Assembly (NCBI GenBank): GCA_963772825.1
Contig: CAVYYX010000006.1
Span: 248,001-312,000, forward strand
Source of the DNA: Desertimonas sp963772825
Lineage (GTDB): Bacteria > Actinomycetota > Acidimicrobiia > Acidimicrobiales > Ilumatobacteraceae
DNA length: 64,000 nt
Direction: 5' to 3'
Shown here: positions 27,444 through 36,506 of the stretch, piece by piece
Layout: every line of letters begins with the position of its first letter
Numbering within the stretch: the first letter of the stretch is position 1
Made by a program: the position numbers and the translations under genes
Notes under the pieces: generated by a model
The model's input: the letters and a program-made list of their open reading frames with translations, nothing else
The model's database searches: none
Told to the model about the DNA's origin: nothing

Positions 27444-29549
27444 TCAGAACACGCTGACCACTTCTTGGTAGTGGCAGGCGGCCTGGTGATCTGCTGCCGA
27501 CGCCCGCAGGCTCGGGTCTTCCTCGATGCAGCGGATTTGCTCGTCGTCGGTGAGCGTGAGGAACTTCGGGCAGCGGGTACGGAAACGGCAACCCGATGGC
27601 CGCTCCAGCGGGCTCGGCAGATCGCCCTTGAGGATGATCCGCGCCCGTGTCCGCTCCTTCTCCGGATCGGGGATCGGCACCGCCGAGAGCAGCGCCTGCG
27701 TGTACGGGTGCGTCGGGGAGTCGAACACGGAGTCGACGTCGCCGATCTCGACGATCCGCCCGAGGTACATCACGGCAACCCGGTCGGCGATGTGGCGCAC
27801 GACCGCGAGGTCGTGGGCGACGAAGAGATACGACAGATTGAGCTCGGCACGCAACTGGTCGAGGAGGTTGATGACGCCCGCCTGGATCGACACATCGAGG
27901 GCGGCGACCGGCTCGTCGAGGACGATCAGCTTGGGCTGGAGGGCCAGCGCCCTAGCGATGCAGATGCGCTGGCGCTGACCTCCCGAGAAATGCTGCGGGT
28001 AGCGATTGGCGTGGCTCGACTCGAGACCGACGAGTTTGAGCAGCTCGTTGACCCGTTTGCCGATGGCATCCTTGGCGAATCCGTGGGCGCGCAACGGCTC
28101 GGCGAGGACGTCGAACACCGGCAGCCGCGGGTCGAGCGACGCCATCGGATCCTGGAAGACAACCTGCAGGTCGCGGCGGATCGCCTTGCGCTGGGCACGG
28201 GTCTCGAGGTCCTCGGTGGTCTTGCCGAGGACGACGATCTGTCCCTGTTGCGGCTTGACGAGATCGAGGACCTGGAGCAACGTCGTCGTCTTGCCGCACC
28301 CGGACTCGCCGACGAGGCCGAGCGTCTCGCCCTCGCGGATGTCGAGATCGACACCGTCGACGGCGTGCACCGTGCCGATCCGCTTCTTGAACACGGCGCC
28401 CTTGGTGAGCGGGAACTCCTTGACGAGACCGTCGACGCGCAGCACCTCGGTGCGCTGCTCTCGCGGCACTCGGGCGGCGGGAGGTTCGCCGAGCTCGGGC
28501 AGCTTGTAGATGTCCAGGTAGCCGAGCGACTGGGCGGCGATCTCGTCGCTGCGAATGCACGCGGCATGGTGCGAAGGCCCGTCGACTTCGACGAGCTCTG
28601 GCTCGGCCGCGTCGCAGGCATCGATGGCCATCGGGCAGCGCGGCACGAACTTGCACCCGGGCGGCAGGTGCAACGGCGACGGCGGGTTGCCCTCGATCGG
28701 CACCAATGCCCGCTTCTCCGACTCGTCGAGGCGCGGCACCGAGCCGAGCAGCCCGATCGTGTAGGGCATGCGCGGGCGGTAGTAGACGTCGTCGACGGTG
28801 CCGGTCTCGACGGAGCGGCCGGCGTACATCACCTGGACGCGGTCGGCGATCCCGGCGACCACCCCGAGGTCGTGGGTGATCATGATCACCGCCGCCCCGG
28901 TCTCTTTCTGGGCGAGCTTGAGGACGTCGAGGACCTGCGCCTGGATCGTCACGTCGAGCGCCGTGGTCGGCTCGTCGGCGATGATCACGTCGGGGTCGTT
29001 GGCGATCGCCATGGCGATCATCACGCGCTGGCGCATCCCGCCGGAGAACTCGTGAGGGAACGACTTGACGCGCAGCTTGGCGTTGGGGATCCCGACGATC
29101 TCGAGCAGCTCGACGGATCGCTTCTCGGCCGCCGACTTGGAGAGGTCTTGGTGAACCTGCAGCGCCTCGATGAGCTGAAAGCCGACCGTGTAGATCGGCG
29201 TGAGCGCCGAGAGGGGATCCTGGAACACCATCGCCAGCTCGTGGCCGCGGATCTTCGTCATCGACCCGTCGCCCTTGTCGAGCAACTCCTCGCCGTGCAA
29301 CTTGACCGAACCCGTGACCTTGGCGTTCGGGGGAAGCAGGCCCATGATCGCCAGCGACGTGACCGACTTTCCGGAGCCGGACTCGCCGACGATGCCGAGC
29401 ACCTCGCCCGTGGCGAGGTCGAAGTCGACGCCGCGCACCGAGCGGACGACGCCGTCTTCGGAGGGGAACTCGACGTGCAGATCGCGAACGCTGAGGACGG
29501 TGCCCTCGGTCGTCTTGCGCTGTTTCGTTGCGACGGCAGTCTCGCTCAA
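27444..29549 (-). CDS. Fused DppD-DppF peptide ABC transporter ATPase
   Basis: A 701-residue protein with two complete ABC ATPase domains where most bacteria have two genes. Domain 1: Walker A GESGSGKS, signature FSGGMRQRVMIA, Walker B VIIADEPTTALD, plus the oligopeptide-type C-terminal cysteines (CKFVPRCPMAIDAC...HHAACI). Domain 2: GESGCGKTT, FSGGQRQRICIARAL, LIVLDEPVAALD, and again CRFRTRCPKF...AACH. The paired cysteine tails are typical of DppD/OppD families, some of which bind an Fe-S cluster. The start is a TTG at 29549 one base after the dppC stop. Confidence 0.92.
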   Translation of the reverse strand: MSETAVATKQRKTTEGTVLSVRDLHVEFPSEDGVVRSVRGVDFDLATGEVLGIVGESGSGKSVTSLAIMGLLPPNAKVTGSVKLHGEELLDKGDGSMTKIRGHELAMVFQDPLSALTPIYTVGFQLIEALQVHQDLSKSAAEKRSVELLEIVGIPNAKLRVKSFPHEFSGGMRQRVMIAMAIANDPDVIIADEPTTALDVTIQAQVLDVLKLAQKETGAAVIMITHDLGVVAGIADRVQVMYAGRSVETGTVDDVYYRPRMPYTIGLLGSVPRLDESEKRALVPIEGNPPSPLHLPPGCKFVPRCPMAIDACDAAEPELVEVDGPSHHAACIRSDEIAAQSLGYLDIYKLPELGEPPAARVPREQRTEVLRVDGLVKEFPLTKGAVFKKRIGTVHAVDGVDLDIREGETLGLVGESGCGKTTTLLQVLDLVKPQQGQIVVLGKTTEDLETRAQRKAIRRDLQVVFQDPMASLDPRLPVFDVLAEPLRAHGFAKDAIGKRVNELLKLVGLESSHANRYPQHFSGGQRQRICIARALALQPKLIVLDEPVAALDVSIQAGVINLLDQLRAELNLSYLFVAHDLAVVRHIADRVAVMYLGRIVEIGDVDSVFDSPTHPYTQALLSAVPIPDPEKERTRARIILKGDLPSPLERPSGCRFRTRCPKFLTLTDDEQIRCIEEDPSLRASAADHQAACHYQEVVSVF

Positions 29550-29552
29550 GCG

Positions 29553-30500
29553 CTACGCCTTCCCGCCGGAGAGGCTGCTCGGGTCGAACGCGTCACGGAG
29601 GCCGTCGCCGATGAAGTTGACGGCCAGCACCATGAACACGAGGAACCCGGCGCCGCCGGCGAACACCCACGGGAACGTCGTCGCCATCCGCGACCCCTCG
29701 GAGATGACGGTGCCGAGGGAGACCTCGGGCGAGCGGATCCCGAAGCCGAAGAACGACAGGCTCGTCTCGGCGATGACGGCGGCGGCGATCGCCAGCGTCG
29801 CGTCGATGATCAGCAACGACGAGACGTTCGGGAGGATGTGCCGCACGATGATCGTCGGCCCGGGCACCCCCATGTACTTCGCGGCCGTGACGTACTCGCG
29901 ATCGCGGACCGACATCGTCAGGCTGCGGATGATCCGTGCCGACAGCATCCAGCTCAGCGCCATCAGCCAGAAGGCCAGCCAGAGCGCCAGGTTGCTGTTG
30001 ATGTTGCGCATGAACAGGGCGATGATCAAGAACCCGGGCAGCACGAGCAGCAGATCGATGACCCACAGCGAGGCGCGTTCCGTCCAGCCTCCGAAGTAGG
30101 CCGCGAACGACCCGACGATGGCGGCGATCGTCGTCGCGCCGACGCCGACGACGAGGCTGATGAGCATCGACACGCGCAGGCCCTGCAGGCTCATCGCCAG
30201 CACGTCACGACCGGACTGCGTGGTCCCGAGCTTGTGGCTCCAGGTCGGCCCCTGGAGGAATGCCGTCTGATCCAGTTCGGTGTAGTTCCACTCGGTGAGC
30301 CGGCCGGGTCCGAAGATCGCCATGATCACGAGCAGGATGTACATGCACACGCCGACGATCGCCCACTTGTTGCGCAGGAAGCGGCGCAGCAAGAGGGCCC
30401 GACGGCTGAGGTGCTTGGTCGTCGCCTCGTCGACCTCCGCCGGCGATTGGGCGAGGTGCTCTGCGGTCTCGACTTCTGCGGGGATCAGCTCGATGGCCAT
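29553..30500 (-). CDS. dppC: Peptide ABC transporter permease DppC
   Basis: A 315-residue inner-membrane permease. A cytoplasmic N-terminus leads to the first helix (WAIVGVCMYILLVIMAIFG), then HKLGTTQSGRDVLAMSLQGLRVSM and the EAA loop with REYVTAAKYMGVPGPTIIVRHILPN that contacts the ATPase. The end FIGDGLRDAFDPSS is typical of DppC/OppC. RBS GAGGGAG before ATG 30500; 9 nt after dppB. Confidence 0.93.
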   Translation of the reverse strand: MAIELIPAEVETAEHLAQSPAEVDEATTKHLSRRALLLRRFLRNKWAIVGVCMYILLVIMAIFGPGRLTEWNYTELDQTAFLQGPTWSHKLGTTQSGRDVLAMSLQGLRVSMLISLVVGVGATTIAAIVGSFAAYFGGWTERASLWVIDLLLVLPGFLIIALFMRNINSNLALWLAFWLMALSWMLSARIIRSLTMSVRDREYVTAAKYMGVPGPTIIVRHILPNVSSLLIIDATLAIAAAVIAETSLSFFGFGIRSPEVSLGTVISEGSRMATTFPWVFAGGAGFLVFMVLAVNFIGDGLRDAFDPSSLSGGKA

Positions 30501-30509
30501 GTCGCTCCC

Positions 30510-31487
30510 TCAGCTCACCCGCACCCGCGGGTCGAGCAGCACCACGAAGATCTCGGACAGGATCGCCCCGACGAAGAAGGTCACTGCGCCGAAGGCCGCC
30601 ACGGCGACGGCGCCGTGGACGTCCTGGCCACTGATCGACGTGACGAGATACTCACCCATGCCGTGCCAACCGAACAACGTCTCGGTGAACGTCGCGCCGG
30701 TGAACACGGCAGCAAGCGAGAAGGCGAACAGGGTGCCGACGGGTATCAGCGCGGTGCGCAGGGCGTGCTTGAACACGGCGCGCCGTTTGGTCAGTCCCTT
30801 GGCCCGCGCCGTGCGGACGTAGTCGGCGTGCAGCGTGTCGAGCATCAGGTTGCGTTGGTACCGGCTGTACACGGCGATCAGCGGCAACGCCAGGGTGAGC
30901 GTGGGTAACAGCAGATGCTCGGCGCGGTCGAGCATGCGCGGAATGAACGGAGCGTCGCGCACCCCGGTCTCGCCGAGGAACTCCCACTGAAAGCCGAAGG
31001 CCCGCCCGAGGCGGATGGTGATGATCTGCAGGACGACAGCGATCACGAACGTCGGCGTGGAGATGAGCACCAACGACGCCAACGTCGCCGAGCGGTCCTG
31101 CCACTTGTACTGCTTCGTCGCCGTCCAGGCGCCGAGCAGGATGCCGCCGAGGGCGCCGATGAAGAACCCACCGATGACCAGCCGGAAGCTCACCGGAACG
31201 CGGTTCATGATCTCGTCGTTGACCGAGCCCGACTTCGGCTTCTGTCCCCAGTCACCGCGGATGACGTCGTTGAGCCAGTCCCAGTAGCGGCTGAGCAGCG
31301 GCTCGGAGGGGTTGAGGTTCTTGTCCGACAGCGACGCGTTGATGCTGTCCCAGTCGAGGTTCGGGTTGGTGATGTCGTAGAGGAGCAGGGGGTTGAGTCG
31401 GCTGGCGGCGAGGAAGTAGGCGAGCGTGACGGCGACGAAGAACATGACGAGGTAATTGAGCAGCCGTTTGAACAGGTACTTCCCCAA
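30510..31487 (-). CDS. dppB: Peptide ABC transporter permease DppB
   Basis: A 325-residue permease, first gene of the dpp operon. It starts MGKYLFKRLLNYLVMFFVAV from TTG 31487 with a strong GGAGGGAGG site; the frame runs on upstream but without family similarity. The long periplasmic insert, GFFIGALGGILLGAW and the EAA motif HADYVRTARAKGLTKRRAVFKHALRTALIP are as expected. The 3' part HGMGEYLVTSISGQDVHGAVAVAAF matches DppB. Confidence 0.92.
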   Translation of the reverse strand: MGKYLFKRLLNYLVMFFVAVTLAYFLAASRLNPLLLYDITNPNLDWDSINASLSDKNLNPSEPLLSRYWDWLNDVIRGDWGQKPKSGSVNDEIMNRVPVSFRLVIGGFFIGALGGILLGAWTATKQYKWQDRSATLASLVLISTPTFVIAVVLQIITIRLGRAFGFQWEFLGETGVRDAPFIPRMLDRAEHLLLPTLTLALPLIAVYSRYQRNLMLDTLHADYVRTARAKGLTKRRAVFKHALRTALIPVGTLFAFSLAAVFTGATFTETLFGWHGMGEYLVTSISGQDVHGAVAVAAFGAVTFFVGAILSEIFVVLLDPRVRVS

Positions 31488-31592
31488 GCGAACCTCCCTC
31501 CAGAACCCGACGCAGTTTCCCAGACTGTGGGCAACCCAGACTAGTACGGGCGGCAAGACTAGGCGTCGGCCGCGCGATCCGGCACTCAACCA

Positions 31593-31611
31593 CCAGAATT
31601 CGCAATTCTGG
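31593..31611. promoter_or_regulatory. 19-bp palindrome upstream of dpp operon
   Basis: CCAGAATT-CGC-AATTCTGG is a perfect inverted repeat about 105 nt ahead of the dppB start. It is AT-rich against its surroundings and could be an operator. No regulator gene is adjacent. Confidence 0.45.
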
Positions 31612-31640
31612 AACAATGCGCCCGGCTCGGCCGATCGCAT

Positions 31641-31711
31641 CTGGGGAAGCGCTGAGTCAGGACCTGCCACGGATCTTCCCCAGAAGCGTGAATGAAACGG
31701 ATCTTCCCCAG
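31641..31711. repeat. Copies of the CTGGGGAAGATCC element
   Basis: CTGGGGAAG (31641-31649) and two inverted copies of GGATCTTCCCCAG (31671-31683, 31699-31711). The same 13-mer forms the hairpin at 56982-57056, so it is a dispersed intergenic element. Confidence 0.7.
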
Positions 31712-31712
31712 T

Positions 31713-31940
31713 TCAATCGGTGATCACGACATCGACGGGGACGTCGTGATCGGCGATCGGCAACTCGGCGACGACCTGTTCGTGAAACGCCACGCCGATC
31801 CGCAAGCAGTCAACCCGCACCCCCGTCAGGAAGCGATCGAAATGGCCGCCGCCCTGACCGAGACGACGACCGTCCGGCGTGAACGCGACGGGGAGCGAGC
31901 GCGGCGACAGCGAGCAGATCGACGAGTTGGAGCTGCGCAA
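31713..31940 (-). pseudogene. 5-formyl-THF cyclo-ligase C-terminal fragment
   Basis: The minus strand encodes VAFTPDGRRLGQGGGHFDRFL, then CLRIGVAFHEQVVAELPIADHDVPVDVVIT and a stop. This is the last 60 residues of 5-formyltetrahydrofolate cyclo-ligase, including its ATP-binding RLGQGGGHFDR motif. It is a diverged partial copy of the gene at 32947-33466. The N-terminal two thirds are absent. Confidence 0.75.
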
Positions 31941-32205
31941 CGAATCCGGCGCCAGCCAGCGCGAAGGAGGCCCACGAACGCGACACCAGCGGAGCCATCC
32001 CCGATTGCGAATCGAACCGGAAGCCCTTTCCGCCTGCTCACCGACCGATAGCTGTCACGTAGTGACAACCCGTCGGTCCGTGCCGTTGAGGTGCCAGCGG
32101 GCCACGTCGAGGCGTCGAGTACGATGTTCATGCACCCGCGCCAGCCCACGATTGTCCGCGAGAAACGACGATCGAGCACACAGCGGCGACCTTGGCGGCC
32201 GTCGA

Positions 32206-32211
32206 TAGCAT
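32206..32211 (+). promoter_or_regulatory. -10 box, leaderless methyltransferase start
   Basis: TAGCAT, 6 nt, then the GTG at 32218. Confidence 0.4.
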
Positions 32212-32217
32212 CGCCTC

Positions 32218-32917
32218 GTGGGATCCAATCCGGCCCGCCGGCTCTTTGTGGACGGGCCCAACTCTCTCGGAGGGCGTGCTCGTGCTCGTCGGTGGAAGGT
32301 CTTGATCGAGCGGTTTCCCGACCTTGCCGAGATGAGGGTGCTCGATCTCGGAGGTACCGCCGAGTCATGGATACGCGCTCCGATCAGACCAAGGTGCGTC
32401 CACCTTGTCAATACGGTCGAGCCGGGCGAAGAGATGCCATCATGGATCACTTCGGAACTTGGCGATGCCTGTGCCCTGGACGAACGCTTGCTCGACGGAA
32501 GGTTCGAGCTCGTTTACTCCAACTCGGTGATCGAGCACGTGGGTGGTCACGCTCGTCGCCTCGAGTTCGCGTCGATGGTCGCCGCCGCCGCGCCACGGCA
32601 TTGGGTGCAGACCCCCTACCGCTACTTCCCCATTGAGCCACACTGGGTCGCGCCGATGATGCAGTTCCTCCCACTCTGGCTGCGCTCGAAGATCGGATGG
32701 CACTGGCCGCTGGTCCACTCTCGTGCAAGTTCGTTTGAGCAGGAAGTCGCCGGGCAGCTCGATACTGAGTTGCTCGGTATCACCCACTTACGTCACTACT
32801 TCCCGACGTCAGAGGTCCACTACGAACGATTCGCGGGACTGGTGAAATCGATCGTCGCCGTCAGGGCCGACGACGGCCCAACCCGCGGCACGAGTCACAT
32901 TGGTCGATCGAGGCTAG
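32218..32917 (+). CDS. Class I methyltransferase-like protein
   Basis: From GTG 32218 the frame gives a SAM-methyltransferase fold: MRVLDLGGTAESW (motif I), VNTVEP, LGDACALDE, FELVYSNSVIEHVGG and WVQTPYRYFPIEPHW. The resemblance to Methyltransf_11/25-type proteins ends near 32880 (LVKSIVAVR). In frame there is no stop until 33777, and the extra residues are antisense to the cyclo-ligase and therefore not credible. A one-base slip near 32880 would bring in the TAG at 32915-32917, which is used here as the end. It probably acts on a surface glycan or small molecule. Confidence 0.6.
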
Positions 32918-32946
32918 ACACCCATCGTCGTCGCGGGACGGCGGGC

Positions 32947-33466
32947 TCAGGAGGTGATGACGACGTCGACGGCGATGTCGTGCGGCGAGGTGGGAAGGTC
33001 GTCGACGAGTTGCTCTTCGAACGCCACGCCGATGCGCAGGCAATCGCCACGGAGCAGGGGAAGGAAGCGGTCGAAGTGGCCGCCGCCCTGGCCGAGTCGA
33101 CGACCGTCCGGCGTGAACGCGAGGCCGGGGACGACGACGACATCGAGGACCGCCGGGTCGACGTTGCCGGGTTCCACGAGCAAGGCGTCGCCGTCGACGA
33201 CCGGTCGGTACGTCGCCACCCCGTTGGCGGAGCACCAGGCGCAGAACACCGCGAGGTCCGGTTCGCCCGGGAGCGGTTCGAAGACCAGTACGTGAAGCTG
33301 CTCGGACGCCCTCCAGTCGCTGGGCCACCGACGCGATCAGGCGGTCGCAGATCGACGCCGAGCGCCGTGCCCGGTCCGCTGGATCGGCGGCGATGGAGGC
33401 GCGGACCTCGCGCATCCGCGACCGCACCACGCGCTTGGCGTCACCCACGGCAGCGCCTTCGGTCAT
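32947..33466 (-). pseudogene. 5-formyltetrahydrofolate cyclo-ligase, frameshifted
   Basis: The N-terminal frame from ATG 33466 (after an AGGAG site) gives AKRVVRSRMREVRASI...SICDRLIASVAQRLEGV. Near 33308 it shifts by one base into QLHVLVFEPLPGEPDLAVF, VATYRPVVDGDALL, the ATP-loop RLGQGGGHFDRFL and VDVVITS before a stop. Together this is the whole enzyme (about 180 residues) that returns 5-formyl-THF to methenyl-THF using ATP. A core folate enzyme broken by one base argues for a sequence error, unless the second copy once replaced it. Confidence 0.8.
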
Positions 33467-33476
33467 CCCGCTCTCC

Positions 33477-33482
33477 TACCAT
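33477..33482 (+). promoter_or_regulatory. -10 box, leaderless flavin reductase start
   Basis: TACCAT, 8 nt, then ATG 33491. Confidence 0.4.
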
Positions 33483-33490
33483 GATCGCCG

Positions 33491-34003
33491 ATGGCCGAGG
33501 AACTGTCCGACTTCGACGGCGCCCACTTCCGTGCCGTCCTCGGGCACTTCCCGACGGGGGTCACGATCGTTACCGCCCTCGCCGACGGCGAGCGGCCGAT
33601 CGGATTCACGGTCGGTTCGTTCATGTCGATCTCGCTCGATCCGCCCCTCGTCGGCTTCCTGGCGATGCACGACAGCGAAACCTGGATCGCGATGGCGAAG
33701 ACCACAGGATTCTGCGTCAACGTCCTGTGCAACACGCAGGCGGCGCTGTGCTGGCGCTTCGCCCGGCGAGGCAATGAGGACACGCGCTTCGATGGTTTGG
33801 ACTGGAAGCCGGCGCCGGCGACGGGGAGCCCGGTCATCGACGGGGTCACCGCCTGGATCGACTGTGCCATCGAGCGCACGATCGTGCTCGGCGACCACGA
33901 GCTCGTCGTCGGGGCCGTGCGAGCCCTCGATCACCACACCGAAGCACACGTTCCACTCGTGTTCTACCGGGGCGCCCTCGGCGGGTTCGCCGCCGACGAC
34001 TGA
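33491..34003 (+). CDS. Flavin reductase-like protein
   Basis: A 170-residue FMN-binding split-barrel protein (PF01613). It has FRAVLGHFPTGVTIVTAL, IGFTVGSFMSISLDPPLVGFL, FCVNVLC and WIDCAIERTIVLGDHELVVGAV. Such proteins reduce free FMN/FAD with NAD(P)H to feed a two-component monooxygenase. No partner oxygenase is nearby. Start ATG 33491. Confidence 0.9.
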   Translation: MAEELSDFDGAHFRAVLGHFPTGVTIVTALADGERPIGFTVGSFMSISLDPPLVGFLAMHDSETWIAMAKTTGFCVNVLCNTQAALCWRFARRGNEDTRFDGLDWKPAPATGSPVIDGVTAWIDCAIERTIVLGDHELVVGAVRALDHHTEAHVPLVFYRGALGGFAADD

Positions 34004-34099
34004 GGTCAATTCGACAACCTCCTGGTCCGATCTGTCCGTCGGTGCACTAACCTGCTGGCAGCCGCCAGGTTTGAGGCGGGTGACGAGAGGGCAACTGCC

Positions 34100-34372
34100 A
34101 TCAATCTGTACGTGGGCAACTTGCCCTTTTCAACGACATCGGACGACCTAGCCAACCTCTTCGCGAAGGTGGGCGCCGTGACCTCGGCGCAGGTCGTGAC
34201 CGATCGCGAGACCGGCCGTTCGCGAGGCTTTGGTTTCGTCGAGATGGGCGACGAGGACGCCCGCAAGGCGATCGAAGAGCTGACCGGAACGCAACTCGGC
34301 GGCCGGCCGATCACGGTCAACGAAGCACGTCCCCGCGCTCCGCGGCCTCCGCGCAACGACCGCCGCTACTGA
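34100..34372 (+). CDS. RRM-domain RNA-binding protein
   Basis: A 90-residue single RNA-recognition motif protein: RNP2 LYVGNLPF, RNP1 SRGFGFVEM, and a basic tail (PRAPRPPRNDRRY), like the small bacterial Rbp proteins that bind RNA in the cytosol. Homologues start M-N/K-L/I-YVGNL. Here that position is ATC (34100) with a GAGAGGG site 9 nt before it. The first ordinary start codon is GTG 34112, which would cut off half of the RNP2 strand. ATC initiation is therefore proposed; a base error in an ATG is the alternative. Confidence 0.8.
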   Translation: MNLYVGNLPFSTTSDDLANLFAKVGAVTSAQVVTDRETGRSRGFGFVEMGDEDARKAIEELTGTQLGGRPITVNEARPRAPRPPRNDRRY

Positions 34373-36073
34373 TCAGTTGGTGACGGCGCCGGTTTCGGCG
34401 CCGTTGACCAGCTTGGCGTATTTGCCGAGAACACCCGTCGTGTAGCGCGACGGGATCGGCGCCCAGCCTTGTCGGCGGGCGGCGAGCACGTCGTCGTCGA
34501 CGAGCAGGTCAAGTGACTTGCTCGGCACGTCGATGACGATGCGATCGCCGTCTGCCACGAAGGCGATCGGCCCACCGTCGGTCGCCTCCGGGGCGACGTG
34601 ACCGATGCAAAATCCCCACGTGGCACCGGAGAACCGGCCGTCCGTCACGAGCGCGCAATCGGCGCCGCGGCCGACGCCCTTCAACGCTCCGGTGATCGCC
34701 AGCATCTCGCGCATGCCCGGTCCGCCCTTGGGGCCCTCGTAGCGAATCACGAGCACCGTCCCTGGCGTGATCGACCCGTCGATGATGGCCGCCATTGCCG
34801 CGTCCTCGCCATCGAACACGCGAGCAACACCGTCGAAGGTCATCTGTTCAGCGCTCAGGCCGGCGACCTTGACCACCGCGCCGAGCGGCGCCAGCGAACC
34901 AGTGAGCACGTTGATCCCGCCCGCGGTGTGGATCGGCGCGTCGAGCGGATGGACGACGACACCGTCGGGACGTGGCGGATCGAGGGCGGCGAGGTTCTCG
35001 GCCATCGTCTTGCCGGTGACGGTGAGCGTGTCACCGTCGATCAGCCCGGCCTCGAGCAGGTGACGCAGGACGACCGGCACGCCCCCGACACGATCGAGCT
35101 CGCTCATGTGGAACTTGCCGCCCGGCTTCATGTCGGCGATGTGCGGCACGTTGTCGGCGATGCGATTGAAGTCGTCGAGCGTCAGGGTGACCTTGGCCTC
35201 GTGGGCGATGGCAAGGAGATGGAGCACGGCGTTCGTCGAACCGCCAACCGCACTGGTGAGGGCGATGGCGTTCTCGAACGCGGGCTTCGTCATGATCTGA
35301 CGCGGCGTGATGCCGAGCCGGAGCATCTCCACGATGGCTGCGCCGGCCGCATAAGCATCGCCGTGACGACGTTGGTCGATCGCCGGCGGTGACGCCGATC
35401 CGGGGATGCTCATTCCCAGCGCCTCGGCGATCGAGCTCATCGTGTTCGCCGTGAACATCCCCCCGCACGCCCCCTCACCGGGACACGCGTGGCGTTCCAT
35501 CGCCAGCAGCTCGTCGTCATCGATCGTCCCGGCGAGACGTGCGCCGACGGCCTCGAACACGTTGCCCAGGTCGATCGGCGTGCCGTTGTGGTCGCCCGGC
35601 ATGATCGAGCCGTTGTAGACGATGACACTGGGCAGGTCGAGACGGGCGGCGGCCATCAGCATCGCCGGGATCGACTTGTCGCAGCCGCACAGCCCGGCGA
35701 AGCCGTCGAGGCGCTCGGCGAACACCACCGTCTCCACGGAGTCGGTGATCACCTCACGGCTGACCAGCGAGGCGCGCATCCCCTCGTGACCCATCGAGAT
35801 GCCGTCGGACACCGTGATCGTGCCGAACTCCATTGGGAACCCGCCAGCGTCGCGGACACCTCGCTTGACGTGCTCGGCCAACGTCCGCAGGGTGAGATTG
35901 CACGGAGTGATCTCGTTCCACGACGACGCCACGCCGACCTGCGGCTTGTCCCAGTCGTCGTCGGTCATCCCGACGGCCCGCAGCATCGCCCGCGACGGGG
36001 CCTTGCGCACACCGTCGGTGACCTCCCGGGACCTCGGCTTGATGTCGACCGGTCTGCCATCGGCTGCGTTCAT
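34373..36073 (-). CDS. ilvD: Dihydroxy-acid dehydratase
   Basis: A 566-residue Fe-S dehydratase of branched-chain amino-acid synthesis, converting 2,3-dihydroxy-isovalerate to 2-oxoisovalerate (and the isoleucine analogue). The cluster cysteines lie in GLCGCDKSIPAML and GEGACGGMFTANTM. SSIAEALGMSIPGSASPPA, GGSTNAVLHLLA and the C-terminal DGRFSGATWGFCIGHVAPEA block are standard. ATG 36073 has TACTGT 6 nt upstream, suggesting a leaderless mRNA. Confidence 0.96.
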   Translation of the reverse strand: MNAADGRPVDIKPRSREVTDGVRKAPSRAMLRAVGMTDDDWDKPQVGVASSWNEITPCNLTLRTLAEHVKRGVRDAGGFPMEFGTITVSDGISMGHEGMRASLVSREVITDSVETVVFAERLDGFAGLCGCDKSIPAMLMAAARLDLPSVIVYNGSIMPGDHNGTPIDLGNVFEAVGARLAGTIDDDELLAMERHACPGEGACGGMFTANTMSSIAEALGMSIPGSASPPAIDQRRHGDAYAAGAAIVEMLRLGITPRQIMTKPAFENAIALTSAVGGSTNAVLHLLAIAHEAKVTLTLDDFNRIADNVPHIADMKPGGKFHMSELDRVGGVPVVLRHLLEAGLIDGDTLTVTGKTMAENLAALDPPRPDGVVVHPLDAPIHTAGGINVLTGSLAPLGAVVKVAGLSAEQMTFDGVARVFDGEDAAMAAIIDGSITPGTVLVIRYEGPKGGPGMREMLAITGALKGVGRGADCALVTDGRFSGATWGFCIGHVAPEATDGGPIAFVADGDRIVIDVPSKSLDLLVDDDVLAARRQGWAPIPSRYTTGVLGKYAKLVNGAETGAVTN

Positions 36074-36079
36074 AGCCGG

Positions 36080-36085
36080 ACAGTA
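36080..36085 (-). promoter_or_regulatory. -10 box, leaderless ilvD start
   Basis: On the minus strand TACTGT is followed by CCGGCT and the ATG of ilvD. Confidence 0.45.
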
Positions 36086-36506
36086 CCGGTTCGACGGTTC
36101 GGCAGCCGGGTGCGGACGCCACCTGCCCGGTGACGCGTCAGGCGACCGTGCATGGTCGGAGCGACCGGGTCCGGTCGGCGTGCGTGGGCAGTACCGGCTC
36201 CGTCGGGGGTTCGGGGGCGGGAGCCCCCGATGCGGCGGCCAAGGCCGGCTTGCCGGCCGCCGCCAGAGACTGGGCGCGGCGAAGCCGCTCCACGAGCTCG
36301 ACCGAACGGAGCGAGCGAGCGCAGCGAGCGACGCGAGTGAGGTCGAAGCCTCGCGCAGCAGGCCCCGGGTCTGCCATCCGGGGCCTGCTGACTAACACCA
36401 CCATGTGATCGGCCGCAGGAGGCCGAAGCCTCGCCGCCAACCGCCATGATGACGCTGCCTCAACGATAACAACTTCGTTGCGCCGGCAACAGTTCTTTTG
36501 ACGAGT
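36086..36506. other. Hairpin-rich intergenic region
   Basis: About 420 bases between gatB and ilvD with no credible gene. It holds several palindromes: CGGGGGC/GCCCCCG (36212-36229), a 9-bp stem at 36232-36240/36255-36263, runs of GAGCGAGCGCAGCGAGCG-like repeats around 36310-36335, and the hairpin at 36356-36390. Confidence 0.6.
36356..36390. terminator. Hairpin downstream of gatB
   Basis: A perfect 13-bp GC-rich stem (36356-36368 with 36378-36390) with a 9-nt loop, about 115 nt beyond the gatB stop. No T-run. Confidence 0.55.

Noticed and set aside
27426..30908. 1160-codon open frame on the plus strand
   Set aside because: It runs antisense to the dpp ATPase and permease genes, has Arg/Asp/His-rich low-complexity translation and no domain; an effect of high GC content.
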